Source of the DNA: Trifolium pratense
Lineage: Eukaryota; Streptophyta; Magnoliopsida; Fabales; Fabaceae
Direction: 5' to 3'
Assembly (NCBI RefSeq): GCF_020283565.1
Contig: NC_060063.1
Span: forward strand, 5,850,563-5,914,562
DNA length: 64,000 nt
Position numbers and translations under genes: made by a program. How positions within the stretch are numbered: position 1 is the stretch's first letter; each line of letters starts with the position of its first letter. The notes under the pieces were generated by a model. The model searched no databases. It saw nothing but the letters and a program-made list of their open reading frames with translations, and was not told the DNA's origin. Below, one piece after another: positions 41,701 to 51,510 of this stretch.

Positions 41701-44244
41701 ATTATGCGCGCGGTTGCTACTTCACATTGTCGAATACTAAAGCTGCTCCATTCAAACATTTGATATATCCTATACCGGAAGATGGTGGACTTGGAGTGCA
41801 TGTTACTTTAGACTTGAACGGTCAGGTTAAGTTTGGTCCGGATGTTGAATGGATTGATGGTGTTGATGATATCTCAAGCTTTCAAAATGAGTACTTTCTA
41901 ATATCCTTTCCCTTGCATGCTTTTGAATTCTTTTAGTATCTGTTTATATGCCATGTTCCTCCTTCATATGATTCATAGCAACATTTTCTCGGTTGAATCT
42001 GTAGGTTTTTGTGTCAACGTTTAAAAATGATACTTCTCTATTATACTCTAATGCTTCTCGTCTCCTTGAAGTACTTTTTTCCAATCTTATTGCTTACTGT
42101 CATTTCTTATTTAATGTTTAGAATCGTAATATTTTGTGAGATCTCACAGTTACTAGTGATATGACCAAAGTAGTAGTCCTTACAAAAACAGGGAAGGTAT
42201 AACTTGTTAAACTAGTTTTTACGTGTCGAGTTATTCGTAGTTCAAATTCTATGATGGTATAAGAGTCTATTCGAGATTCAATATCTATCAGGCGATCTGC
42301 ATTGACTATATTGTTATATCGTCTTAAAATTTAAGCCGATTACTACAGATATTTCATCTATCATGTATTTTGGATATTTTAGTTGTAAGAAAAAATTGCT
42401 TGAAAATCTTGTATTCATATTTTACATTTTCTTTCATGGAATCATGGTATGCTTTCTATATATGCCCTCAAAAAGAAAATATGTTGATTTGTTCACTGAT
42501 TTAATTAACCATTGATCTTAGGTTTGACTATTCGGTAAATGCAAATCGCGCTGAGAAGTTTTATCCAGAGATAAGAAAGTACTACCCGAATCTAAAAGAT
42601 GGATCTTTGGAACCAGGATATTCGGGGATACGGCCAAAACTTTCTGGACCCTATCAGTCACCTGTTGATTTTGTAATACAGGTTATTTCTCAATCTCTCT
42701 CACTACTGTTCAGTATTGACATTGTTGTGTAAGATGTTAGATTTTAATGCTACATTTCTTCCATCTAGTATTTGCACAAATTTCTATTCACCTTATTTTG
42801 TAAACATTAAATTAGTTAATTGTTGGTATATGCTGCTGTGTTAATTTTTTATGAACCAAAGTTATTTTATACATTTTTTTTACAAATGAAATTTATTTGA
42901 ATTGGCACCCTAAAGACCTAAACTATTCATGTGTCTTAAGCTCCTAAATCCTAATGTAGCGTCTATGATCAAAGGAGTGTCAAAGTAAAGAAAAATCGAG
43001 TTTTTTTGACATGAGTCTGAGCTACCCAAACACGTGTCGTACTAGTGTCATACCAATGTCGGACACCGAATCGTGTCGGACACCGCGACACGCCTAATAA
43101 TAGAGGTGTTTGTGCTTCATAGCTTCAACATACCTTATACGTGTCTAAAGGCATAGCTGATATTTGGTCTAACCATACCACACCTTTTTCCCATTGTTAT
43201 TTGAAGGCTTGAATTATGATTAGTTGCATTGGCCTCAAACATATGCTCCACTCTTCGCCATCTTAATGCATTTCCATCAATACCCCTACATCATAGATCA
43301 ATTATTTTTATTATTAATGTATAAATCACTCAATAAATACAAAGAAAAAAATGTTGTGTTTAGAGAGTCTCTACAATTTTATGTCAGTTGAAGCTAGCTT
43401 TACACCATTATCTTATAAGTGCTTGTAGCATAAGTGGTTATCATATAAGTGCTTATGTATAAGCTAATTCTATACTAAACAATAGTCAAATTGTTTACAT
43501 ATAAGTTATAAGTTGTTTCTATAAACTATTCTGAAGGCTTATGAAAATAAGTTGAAAACAGCGTATGAAACATGTCATAAGCTTACAGACAGACTCACAA
43601 GTGCTTATGCCAGTAGTAGATAAGCTCAAATAAGTCTATCCAAACAGATTCCAACTTATCTAGAGTTCGACCCTCGCTGCCAGGTTCTTATCAAAAGGCA
43701 TAGCATGATTTTCTTTTAGCATCTAAATCTAATGCTTTTGATATCTTGGAGCTTATTTCTATGTATTCATTATCTTTCTTGTATATGTTATCTCTTTTGT
43801 GAATAATCTCTCCCTCTCGCTGTGACAAAACAAAATTTGAGATGATTTTAGGGAGTAAAAACATTTTTAATCCTCAGTATAAGGAGAAGTTACATTAGCA
43901 ACACTTAGAATTAACACATACATTATTACTCTTCCTATTTATGTGAATCCAAACAACTCATTCGTATGAAATTCCAATGTGAGTTAGGGTATGCCAAACG
44001 CTATAGCTTTGGCATCTCAGTTTTGTGGGTCGCATAGCTTTTGCAAGTCTACTAGAAGTTGTTTTCAAACAATATGGTTAGCTACTGTATATTTGAAACT
44101 TTAGTCTAACTCCTATTTAATATATATATGCAGGGAGAGGACATTCATGGGGTATCTGGTCTTATTAATCTTTTTGGAATTGAGTCACCTGGTTTAACAT
44201 CAAGCTTGGCAATTGCAGATTTTATTTCTACTAAATTTTTGTGA
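35762..44244 (+). CDS. L2HGDH: L-2-hydroxyglutarate dehydrogenase, mitochondrial
   Basis: Five exons: 35762-36106, 40693-40974, 41454-41890, 42522-42681, 44134-44244; 1335 nt, 444 residues, phases compatible and stop TGA. Residues 1-50 are Ser/Arg/Lys-rich without acidic residues early on, fitting a mitochondrial presequence. The FAD Rossmann motif GAGVVG is at 63-68, followed by [15 protein letters not shown], typical of the L2HGDH/DAO-like oxidoreductases. C-terminal landmarks are [16 protein letters not shown] and [20 protein letters not shown]. The enzyme oxidises L-2-hydroxyglutarate to 2-oxoglutarate with FAD, removing a side product of malate dehydrogenase. The Arabidopsis protein is somewhat longer, mainly at the N-terminus. 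Intron 1 (4.6 kb) holds a complete LTR element and introns 2-4 hold MITEs and a GH51 fragment, but all coding exons appear intact. Confidence 0.93.
36179..36462 (-). repeat. 3' LTR of the chimeric LTR element
   Basis: 284 bp, identical by eye to 39273-39556. The long ORF reads through the purine tract and stops inside this LTR at 36420. Confidence 0.93.
36420..39239 (-). CDS. 939-residue chimeric ORF of a gypsy-derived element
   Basis: Starts about 35 bases after the primer-binding site. Residues 15-50 ([16 protein letters not shown], then HASKHKR) resemble the zinc-knuckle end of chromovirus gag. The C-terminus ([16 protein letters not shown], then FEGEGIV) resembles the chromodomain end of gypsy pol; a related phrase ([15 protein letters not shown]) occurs just before it, suggesting an internal duplication. 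Between them protease, RT, RNase H and integrase are missing. About residues 270-345 look like a PPR segment ([20 protein letters not shown], then [10 protein letters not shown]). About 385-430 look like a PHD finger ([18 protein letters not shown], then HSRCIGV and CEFCLL). These suggest captured host exons. The remaining parts are unassigned. The frame is open for 2.8 kb, which is unlikely by chance and suggests that translation matters or the element is very new. Confidence 0.75.
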   Translation of the reverse strand: MMAEKYKSVKILSAFEVEEKMELGLCLLCDEIFTRDHASKHKRIRFKVVEMDEERDNDFNHHIPAPFSCPPKSLLHSDSTTVFSNSTLSDDCTKKAQLEEKVVADSNLEMNTEMKSLDHDSSFLNYSSAVPRLSLQVFNHMPTMQQLKSTSLNQKPTMTGSIPLSKGKNQTFQSAQQHSSPSNLQLLSKVKIKPLSSNTIDVSAQSISLNLNKLKCFDPGGMISLLFPPISSVFISVQFPSTMSLPIPPEPPDWVAVQSSSLNFSLLVTTAKHFSMLQSSLQLFDEMPKGHIAVWSVIINRCMDNEQAVEFDLSKGINRMCIMPSHYTLFNMLSLYYWEFWYFGRHAHYEAEVTMNFILELKVRKHPDNYEDDFNINEYGCCLYRMSGTLPCDRCPATNHSRCIGVMDSWFLHNNCEFCLLILEDLKGKHKPIYYSPHNAYSRVFQEWHMLGDSRNCFELSCVGRICMRTDVRHKKSHNQIGWKWKKVSSVLFLKQMSPIIIFHREMIMPKESNGLISTLILEANGVVNFNDKFLNISIFIPNQEAYHDKSQPYWKITPITFTSDMKMLPLECCDLSFGNWGLNSLSSVLHNFSKLQMDFLIFGKKFVLRGVKPLVSKLIHISYAQAIPHSVQLCCVYMDSFNNNSELPTCNIHMVIEMQHVHTWSCLNGFFYDECSSIMAKSHCYFGDRADGRCVYCVSKVGGNEIGLLCFEIMRIHFGHPKLTLELLTKSSHMIIHQLCVLLCGPLGRKKNLQALKLLNSTSLVMLKFNLKQDESAIFFVCLKHCMKINTFLVKICYALEMLQYIKGDTIYRKALLFAYLKLHCFEAAYYEVHKWLILQRKMIYKGSFHAPKVLTNLKDWQPKNGSRKVATNVSFVVAILHRKMINRGNVRDAKVLSKWKVLPLKHGTCDCSSLRTRMFEGEGIVMGNKYHELSSLF
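39273..39556 (-). repeat. 5' LTR of the chimeric LTR element
   Basis: 284 bp, in the element's own orientation the 5' LTR, adjoining the primer-binding site at 39255-39271. Followed on plus by the target copy ATATC. Confidence 0.93.
39718..39902. mobile_element. GTGTCCGACAC-rich MITE, copy 2
   Basis: Left CATGGACACGGACAT, right GTGTTCGTGCTTCATAG, with GGTGTCAGACACCGAC inside. Lies in L2HGDH intron 1, downstream of the LTR element. Confidence 0.6.
40525..40622. repeat. Inverted repeat built from PBS-like motifs
   Basis: AGAATAAGATGGTATCAGAG at 40526 is repeated directly (TAAGATGGTATCAGAGCC near 40547) and then inverted (GGCTCTGATACCATCTTATT, 40597-40617). TGGTATCAGAGC is the classical tRNA-iMet primer-binding sequence of plant LTR elements. 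The spacer is GC-rich (CCTCCTCCACGATCCGCTGG). It lies just upstream of exon 2 of L2HGDH and may fold in the pre-mRNA. Confidence 0.8.
41246..41342. mobile_element. GTGTCCGACAC-rich MITE, copy 3 (truncated)
   Basis: Starts ATGAAGCACGGACACC and stops near GACACGCC. The shared interior ACACCAATAATAATTTGAGA links it to copy 2. Lies in L2HGDH intron 2. Confidence 0.55.
42940..43122. mobile_element. GTGTCCGACAC-rich MITE, copy 4
   Basis: Interior CACGTGTCGTACTAGTGTC and TCGGACACCGCGACACGCC; right end GGTGTTTGTGCTTCATAG. It abuts the GH51 fragment that follows in L2HGDH intron 4. Confidence 0.6.
43134..43413 (-). pseudogene. GH51 exon 5 and partial exon 4 in an L2HGDH intron (F10)
   Basis: Exon 5 (43285-43134, 152 nt, two short of the 154 in F9, hence out of frame), the intron, and the 3' part of exon 4 (43413-43375). 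The intron and exon 4 sequence are closest to F1 (12100-12230), sharing ATAAATCACTCAATAAA and AGAGAGTCTCTACAATTTT. It is antisense to L2HGDH, 17 kb away from the main array and embedded between two MITEs. Confidence 0.8.
43415..43665. mobile_element. TAAGC-rich MITE in L2HGDH intron 4
   Basis: Same family as 31660-31950: TATAAGTGCTTATGTATAAGC, shortened variants, GATAAGCTCAAATAAG and a CCAAACAG right part. It adjoins the truncated GH51 exon 4. Confidence 0.5.
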
Positions 44245-44296
44245 TGATCTATAGGTATGAAGCATGGAACTTGTAGATACTTGACTTCACCAAAAG

Positions 44297-44641
44297 ATTT
44301 TTTTTGTCAAGTATTAGGCTAAAAATTTCGCATTTAAAACGAATAAGTGAGATGTTTGGGATTTGAACAACGACCCCTACATACATAAATATAATGTAGT
44401 ATCTGCCAACTGAGCTAAACTCACGGGACAAGACATATTGTTATTGCACACAAAAATGTCTTCAATTGTAAGCTAAAATGTAGTATGAGATTATATAAAC
44501 CATAACAATAATACATAAATATAATGTAGTATCTGCCAACTGAGCTAAACTCACGGGACAAGACATATTGTTATTGCACACAAAAATGTCTTCAATTGTA
44601 AGCTAAAATGTAGTATGAGATTATATAAACCATAACAATAA
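44297..44641 (-). mobile_element. SINE followed by a 130-bp tandem duplication
   Basis: SINE on minus (GTGAGTTTAGCTCAGTTGG head, AAATCCCAAACATC B-box region, T-rich left end in plus) at 44297-44430. From 44383 the segment is repeated with period 130 (ATAATGTAGTATCTGCCAAC at 44391 and 44521), so the SINE head is present twice. It lies just 3' of the L2HGDH stop, within or near its 3'-UTR. Confidence 0.7.
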
Positions 44642-45015
44642 TGCAATTTAGGATATTTAACATGTGTTTATCATGATACTCTTCCTCGTCTTATTCCGCA
44701 AGAAAACGGGTAATTAATGTAGAGATATGGTGGTAGATATATATTCTTTTTAAATAAAATTGTCAAATACCCAAATAATCTTTTTTCCTCTTTCTTTGAT
44801 ATATTAAATTTACGAATAATATAAGATATTTTTTAAAAATATCTTTAATCATATCTCTTTTGTTTACTGCACATATAAATATATAGTCTATCTACATTAT
44901 TTCCTTACAAGAATATTCGATTCTCTCTAGTGCCAATTTAAGTAGACTAATTTATCTTCTTAAGAAAAATTCATTGTGCGTTGTTATTATTATTATTAAG
45001 TGTGTGAAAACGAAG

Positions 45016-46055
45016 ATGTCTTTGTCTCGAACATGCTCACATTGCGGCCACACCTCTCGAGAATGCTCAAAGTGCGGGCACAACTCTCAAACATCCAATG
45101 ACGGGGGAGAACATAGCATCATGCTTTTTGGCGTTAAAATCACCGTAGCAACCAACAACAACAACAACAACCTCTCTCAGCACCAACAAACTACGGCTCA
45201 AGTTTCCATCTCCACTGATGCCAGTACTGTCTCCGACAATGCTCATGCTTCAACGGGATCCAGCAAATACAAACGATGTTAGTAATCAAAATTAATAGTA
45301 ATTATTTTGTGTTATTCCTTCCGTTTTGCCAAAAGATACTTGTTTTGCCAAAAGATACATAAAATTTGTTTCACGCAATAATTAAGTTTAGTTTCTCTCA
45401 AATAATTTTTATTTAAATTTTTAATAATTAATTTTAATAAATAAAAGACAGTTTATTAATGTTTTTTTTTATTATTATTTTGGCTTTTGTTAATGAAGCT
45501 GTTTGGACGGATGAAGAACACAAGCTGTTTTTGAAAGGGTTGAAACATATTGGTAAAGGTAATTGGAAAGAAATTTCTAGACGCTATGTTAAAACTCGGA
45601 CACCAACTCAAGTTGCAAGTCATGCTCAAAAGCATTCTCTTCGTCATTCGAACCAGAATCGCCGCCGCTACAGGAAACCTAGTGTCTTTGATCTTACAAC
45701 TGATACGGTAATTTTTTTTCTTGTTCTAACAACTTTCTTTTACTTTTAAAGAAATTGTTTTTATTTTAAGTCAAAAATAAAAATAGATATAATTTGAACT
45801 AGAAAAGGAAAAGATTGATCCAATTTTGATTATTTATTTTAGGAGGTGGAATCTTCAACTATTATGGAAGATGAGCAAATTCAGCAAGAAACCGTGGTGC
45901 CCCTACCTCCACCAACCCCCATTGCCTATCCATCCACACAAAGTTGCAGCAGCCCCGCCAACAGCCCTTTACCGATCGTTCTTGGTCAAGTAGCATTGCC
46001 GGTGTGGCCTCTTTCTTGGGTCAACTTTGATGACAAGGTCTTCTTCTTCCGCTGA
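45016..46055 (+). CDS. One-repeat MYB transcription factor, SHAQKH class, copy 1
   Basis: Three exons: 45016-45277, 45499-45707, 45843-46055; 684 nt, 227 residues. The N-terminus has MSLSRTCSHCGHTSREC, the short Cys motif typical of the KUA1/MYBS3-like one-repeat MYBs, then an Asn run. Exon 2 encodes the MYB repeat (VWTDEEHKLFLKGLKHIGKG, then TRTPTQVASHAQKHS); family members usually have SHAQKYF, so the last two residues differ. In copy 2 exon 2 follows a TTTAG acceptor. Here that site reads TTTTG, and a weak in-frame AG (TGAAG/CTG, 45498) nine bases further in must be used if the gene is spliced. The stop at 46053 is shared with copy 2, while out-of-frame sequence beyond it still looks coding (see 46056-46225). 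It probably binds TATCCA/GATAA-like elements, by family. Confidence 0.78.
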
Positions 46056-46225
46056 GAGTTTTCCATTGTCATTGAAACTGCAATCTTTGCCTCCATCGGA
46101 TGATCATTCACCGGAAACTGGAAACTAGCGGTGATTCGTCACCATCAACTTCATCGTCGGCTTTTAATTCTATGTCTATAGGGACTTGTGGTGGGAGCGG
46201 GTATAGCATTACTAATGTTACTTGA
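46056..46225 (+). pseudogene. Former C-terminus of the MYB gene, out of frame
   Basis: After the stop, a +1 frame reads SSSSAESFPLSLKLQSLPPS and DDHSPETGN; after a second shift it reads SGDSSPSTSSSAFNSMS and ends SITNVT with TGA at about 46223. The Ser/Pro-rich style fits a MYB tail. Both inverted copies (here and 56660-56828) share these shifts, so the truncation predates the duplication. Confidence 0.55.
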
Positions 46226-46584
46226 AAATATAGTTTAGGAAGTCTAAATTGCACGACTTGGTGTTTACTACAATTATTATTTGATTTCTCCTCTTTAGTT
46301 GATTTTCTGAATTAAAATTATTGGTTTAGTTTCTGCCTCCAAATCAATCCTACATTTCTACCTATGATTTATTTTGTAATCAAGCAAGCAATATTTCGTA
46401 ATGAATTTATTTTTATAAACTATATGCACCGGCTAAACATCGAACTTCGAACCAAATAATTAAGGTATTCAAATAGTAAATAATTATCACTTGTGTTAAA
46501 TGTTAAATAGTGTCTTCAACAAAATATTAAGATAGTAATTTGTAACAAATGATATTGCATTCAAGACAAATATAAAACTTCTTA

Positions 46585-47187
46585 AGCGTCTGTTTGGTTT
46601 AAGAGAAATAAATAAGGAAGAGAGAAATAGAGAAGAGAGACCAAGTTTCTCGCGTTTGGAATGCATTGGAATAGCAAAGATATATTGAAAATTTGTGGGA
46701 CCCACCACACTTTTTTGTTTTCTCTCCAAAATAGCGAAGAAAGGCAAGAGAGAAGAACACTGTTACTTTTGTTGTTCCAATTTTACCCTTGAAATCTGAT
46801 ATCCTCATGGTTTGAGCAAGTTGCAACAATGGTTTTTGAGAACAGAAGCTATCAGAAAACAGGCTGAAAAGCATCCATGTCGGTGGACAAACGATGGGCC
46901 AAAAAAAGAGAAAAATGGAATGAAGACAACATCAAATTGGAAGAGACTAGTGCTATATGTATTGAAGGGTGTTTCAACAAGTGATTCAAGATTTTTCAAC
47001 TAGGGGCATTTAATACTTTCATAAATAATCAATTTTTCTCTATACTCTATTTCTTCTATCTTTCATTCTTTCTCTTCTATTAATCAATACATCAAATCAA
47101 CTCTATTTCTCATAAATTTCTCTCTTGTTATACTCTCTCACATATTTATCTCTTTTCATTTTTTCTTCACAACCAAATACACCCAAA
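46585..47187. mobile_element. Tourist-like MITE, ~600 bp
   Basis: Left GCGTCTGTTTGGTTTAAGAG, right (inverted) GGGTGTATTTGGTTGTGAAG, with AGAGAAATAAATA and its complement inside. The ends resemble Tourist elements. The flanking triplets (TAA left, AAA right) are not a perfect duplication. Opposite-strand ORFs of 60-90 codons inside have no recognisable domain. Confidence 0.5.
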
Positions 47188-47618
47188 GTCTTCTTTAGTT
47201 AGTAACTTTATAACTAACGGCTGAACTTAGTAGAGAGAACCGTATTTTGATCTCTCGCTACTGCGATCGGGATGGAGTTAAAATCATTTGACGTCATTAT
47301 AAAAAAAAAAAAACATTTGACGTCAAAACTAACTTCTGAACTAGATTAAACTGGTGGTGAAAAAAAATATTGACGACTAATTTGAAATTTGAAACTGATA
47401 CAAAGAGAAACATTATTAATAAAAAAGTTACGAACCATTTACAATTTTAATATATCAATGTAATAGCCAATTATGCTTAGAAGACTAAAACATGATTCAC
47501 ACAATTTTTAAAGGACAAATGCTAAATAATATCCAAGGGATATTTGTTAAAATATAAAATTAGAATGTTCTTTTTGAGTATTGTATATTCAATATATTAA
47601 AAATTTAATTTTTAATTT

Positions 47619-48895
47619 TTTTTTATAAGCAAAAAATGAATCATAAGGAGTATAAAGGGTACTCAACCCTTATAATTCTGAAAGAAGCCATTAGATGCTA
47701 AAAATGCAAGATAATGTGTCTTTACACCAATCTAAAAATATAAGAGAAGACTTAAAAGCTATTCTACCAACAAACCAAAACCAGAAGATATAAATAATTT
47801 GATCCACTAAGGATTACAAGTTAATGACATCACCTCTAAACATTATATTATTACGGGCTCACCATAAGCTCTAAGTGGTTTCCAACCAAATTACATGTCG
47901 AGCTTTTGCATATGACTTATTCTTCACAAAAGCACCAAATGAGATAAAGTGCTTCCAACAAACTTCAAGGGGGATAAAATTCACACTCAGCCACTCGATA
48001 ATTCTCTTCCAAATTTGTTGCGAAAAAGAGCAATTGAAAAACACATGGTCAATGTCTTCCTCTTCTCTGAAGCAAAAGGCACAACACAACTCACGCGGAT
48101 TAACAATAACACCTTTTTTCGCCAATGTCATACGAGTTGGTAGTCTAGATAATAATAATCTCCATCCAGATATATTCACTTTAGATGACATGTCATTTAT
48201 CCATAATTGATTCAAAGCTTCTACCACGTTCTCTTCAATTGCCAAAGTAACAACACGAGATAGTAAGAACACATACATCGAATGGACCGAGAACTGGCCG
48301 GTTTGATCTATGTTCCATCTAACACTATCTTTGTCATTCGGGTAAGGAAAAAATTTTGTCAACAAAGTGTCTAACTCTTGCACTAATTCCTGCTCAGCTA
48401 CATACAAGGTCGAATTTCATTCCATCTTCCACACCCAAGTGTGAGCTTGCCACATACAACTAGCACCTACCACTATATTTGGATACAATGCTTTATTGAA
48501 CAAAATTGGGAATAAGCTCTTAAAACAAACTAGTCCCAACTAATTAATCCCCATTCTTAACTCCCCCAATCTTCATGATATCACACCACCACAATGAGTG
48601 TCCTTTTACATCGTTGGTTGAATGCGACATAAAATTATCTACCATATTCCCATATCCATGCTTCAACAAATTGGACCACAAAGTATTTTCATCACTAATT
48701 CCTCTCCATTTCCATTTACAAAGTAAAGCTTGATTGAATAAATCAAGATTTTTAATACCCAACCTTCCTTTGTCTTTTGGTAGGAAAATAGTATCCCAAC
48801 TAACCCAGCAAATCTTCTTTGTGTCGGAACCTCCACCCCATAAAAACTTCCGTTGAATGTTAACCAATTCTTTTAAAATACATGATGGTGTTGGA
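47619..48895 (-). mobile_element. 5'-truncated LINE, copy A
   Basis: Contains the end of LINE reverse transcriptase (48895-48544: QRKFLWGGGSDTKKICWVSW, then KGRLGIKNLDLFN and ALLCKWKWR) and the zinc-binding RVT domain (48407-47871: VRWNIDQTGQFSVHSMY, then SKVNISGWRLLLSRLPTR, then CCAFCFREEEDIDHVFFNC). Frames are interrupted between the two parts. The 3' end runs into TTGCTTATAAAAAA at 47640-47619. Typical of an L1-type plant LINE truncated at the 5' end. Confidence 0.88.
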
Positions 48896-49515
48896 AAAGT
48901 ATAATGTGTGCTAAAAAAATTGTTTAATTACATTTGTTGTTAAATGTAAATATATTTAATATTTAATTAATTATGTTTAATTTTTAATTTTTTCAATACA
49001 TAATTTCTTTTATTTATTTTTTTGTTTTTAGTTTTTTGACTAGTGTCTCATAGCACTAGTTAGCAAAGTTTTTTTTTTTTTCGGTAGTGACTAAAAAATT
49101 TCAACTTAAAAATGAACAAATAAATTTTCTGAAGCTCAAATTCTAACTTCTACGTGTATATAATACGATATCAAGATCATTAGCAAAACAATTACTATAA
49201 AAAAAAACTTTGCAATTTTTTTTTTGTCAAGTAGCTTAGTAGCTAGAAAATCCACCTATAAATGGAGTGTCCCGAATTCGAAACTGAACTTCTGTATATA
49301 TATCAAACCATTTCTAAATACTAATAAAGGAACATTTACTCAAAAGAAAAAATAAACTTAAGCTTCCATTTTAAACAATGTTCTCTTCTAAAGAATGTGC
49401 CACTTTCTCATAAGTGTTTTGTTTGTGCTAAGGTTTTTGCAGCACACATGTTTGGTTTTTTTCATTCTTTAATGCATAGTGTGATGATGATGATAGAATT
49501 AGAAATGACATGAAA
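48896..49515. repeat. Duplicated bZIP 5'-flank (pair with 50716-51445)
   Basis: AATGTGCCACTTTCTCATAAG, shortened here, through GATGATGATGATAGAATTAG at 49390-49507 recurs at 51320-51437, directly before the bZIP leader; the ACTAGTGTCTCATAGCACTAG hairpin occurs at 49037 and 50881. Together with the LINE copies this is one tandem duplication of about 1.9 kb. Confidence 0.85.
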
Positions 49516-49531
49516 ATTTAATTTAATTTAT

Positions 49532-50715
49532 TTTTATAGGCAAAGAATGAATTATAAGAAATATAAAGGGTACCCAACCCTTACAATTCTGAAAGAAGTC
49601 ATTAGATGCTAAAAATGCAAGATAATGTGTATTTACACCAATCTAAAAATACAAGAGAAAACTTAGAAGCTATTCTACCAACAAACCAAAACCAGAAGAT
49701 ATAAATAATTTGATCCAATAAGGATTACAAGTTAATGACATCTCCTCTAAACATTATATTATTACGGGCTCGCTATAAGCTCCAAGTGGTTGCCAACCAA
49801 AGGAGATAAAGTGTTTCCAACAAACTTCAAAGGGGATAAAATCCACACTCAGCCACTCGAAAATTTTCTTCCAAATTTGTTGCGAAAAAGAGCAATTGAA
49901 AAACACATGGTCAATGTCTTCCTCTTCTCTGAAGCAAAAGGCACAACACAACTCACGCGGATTAACAATAACGCCATTTTCCGCCAACACCATACGAGTT
50001 GGTAGTCTAGATAATAATAATCTCAATCCAAATATACTCACTTTAGATGACATATCATTTGTCCATAATTGATTCAAAGCTTCCACCACGTTCTCTTCAA
50101 TTGCCAAAGTAACAACATGAGATAGTAAGAACACATACATCGAATGGACCAAGAACTGGCCGGTTTGATCTATGTTCCATCTAACGCTATCTTTGTCACT
50201 CGGGTAAGGAAAAAATCCTGTCAACAAAGTGTCTAACTCTTGTACTAATTCCTACTCAGCTACATACAAGGTCGAATTTCATTCCATCTTCCACACCCAA
50301 GTGTGAGCTTGCCATATACAACTAGCACCTACCACTATATTTGGATACAATGCTAAATGCTTTATTGAACAAAATTGGGAATAAGCTCTTAAAACAAACT
50401 AGTCCCAACTAATTAATCCCCATTCTTAACTCCCACAATCTTCATGATATCACACCACGACAATGAGTGTCCTTTTACATCGTTGGTTGAATGCGACATA
50501 AAATTATCTACCATATTCCCATATCTATGCTTCAACAAATTGGACCACAAAGTATTTTCATCAATAATTCCTCTTCATTTCCATTTACAAGATTTTTAAT
50601 ACCCAACCTTCCTTTGTCTTTTGGTAGGCAAATAATATCCCAACTAACCCAGCAAATCTTCTGTGTCGGAACCTCCACCCCATAAAAACTTCCGTTGAAT
50701 GTTAACCAATTCTTT
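49532..50715 (-). mobile_element. 5'-truncated LINE, copy B (tandem duplicate)
   Basis: Near copy of 47619-48895 with the same truncation and extra small deletions: part of the 48407-47871 ORF end is missing (only 157 codons remain, 50227-49754) and an RT stretch near 50590 is lost. It arose by duplication of the whole ~1.9-kb segment 47619-49515, not by a second retroposition, because the flanking non-LINE sequence is also repeated. Confidence 0.88.
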
Positions 50716-51074
50716 TAAAACACATGATAGTGTTGGAAAAGTATAATGTGTGCTAAAAAAAATTGTTTAATTACATTTGTTGTTAAATGTAAATATATTT
50801 AATATTTAATTAATTATATTTAATTTTTAATTTTTTCAATACATAATTTCTTTTATTTATTTTTTTGTTTTTATTTTTTTGACTAGCGTCTCATAGCACT
50901 AGTTAGCAAAGCATTTTTTTTTTCTTTTCGGTAGTGACTAAAAAAATTCCAACTTAAAAATGAACAAATAAATTTTCTAAAGCTCAAATTCTAACTTCTA
51001 CGTGTATATAATACGATATCAAGAGCATTAGCAAGACAATCACTATAAAAAAAAAAAAAAAACTTAACAAAAAA

Positions 51075-51235
51075 AAATTTTGTCAAGTAGTCTAGTAGCT
51101 AAAAAATCCACCTTAAAATGAATAAGTTGAGTATCCCGAATTCAAAACTAAACTTCTGCACATATTATCCCGAATTCGAAACTGAACTTCTGCACATATA
51201 ATACAATATACCTACCGATTGAACTAAGCTCACAA
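51075..51235 (-). mobile_element. tRNA-derived SINE with internal duplication
   Basis: On minus: GTGAGCTTAGTTCAATCGG head and TTCGAATTCGGGATA region, the latter present twice (51134 and 51167 on plus). Duplicate flank A at 49228-49315 has only a deleted remnant of the same SINE, so the deletion occurred after duplication. Confidence 0.6.
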
Positions 51236-51476
51236 ACATTTCTAAATATACTAATAAAGGAACATTTACTCAAAAGAAAAAATAAACTTAAGCTTCCATT
51301 TTAAGCAATGTTCTCTTCTAAAGAATGTGCCACTTTCTCATAAGTGTTTTGTTTGTGCTAAGGTTTTTGCAGCACACATGTTTGGTTTTTTTCATTCTTT
51401 AATGCATAGTGTGATGATGATGATAGAATTAGAAATGACATGAATCATTAGTTTATGACTTTATGCTTTTTTTCCT

Positions 51477-51477
51477 G

Positions 51478-51509
<32 letters not shown>

Positions 51510-51510
51510 A
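51477..51510 (+). promoter_or_regulatory. CT-rich leader of the bZIP gene
   Basis: A (TC)n run typical of plant 5'-UTRs, about 470 bases upstream of the bZIP ATG. A donor-like GGTATGTTG at 51744 and an acceptor-like ACTTAG at 51966-51971 suggest a leader intron; this is inference. Confidence 0.4.
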
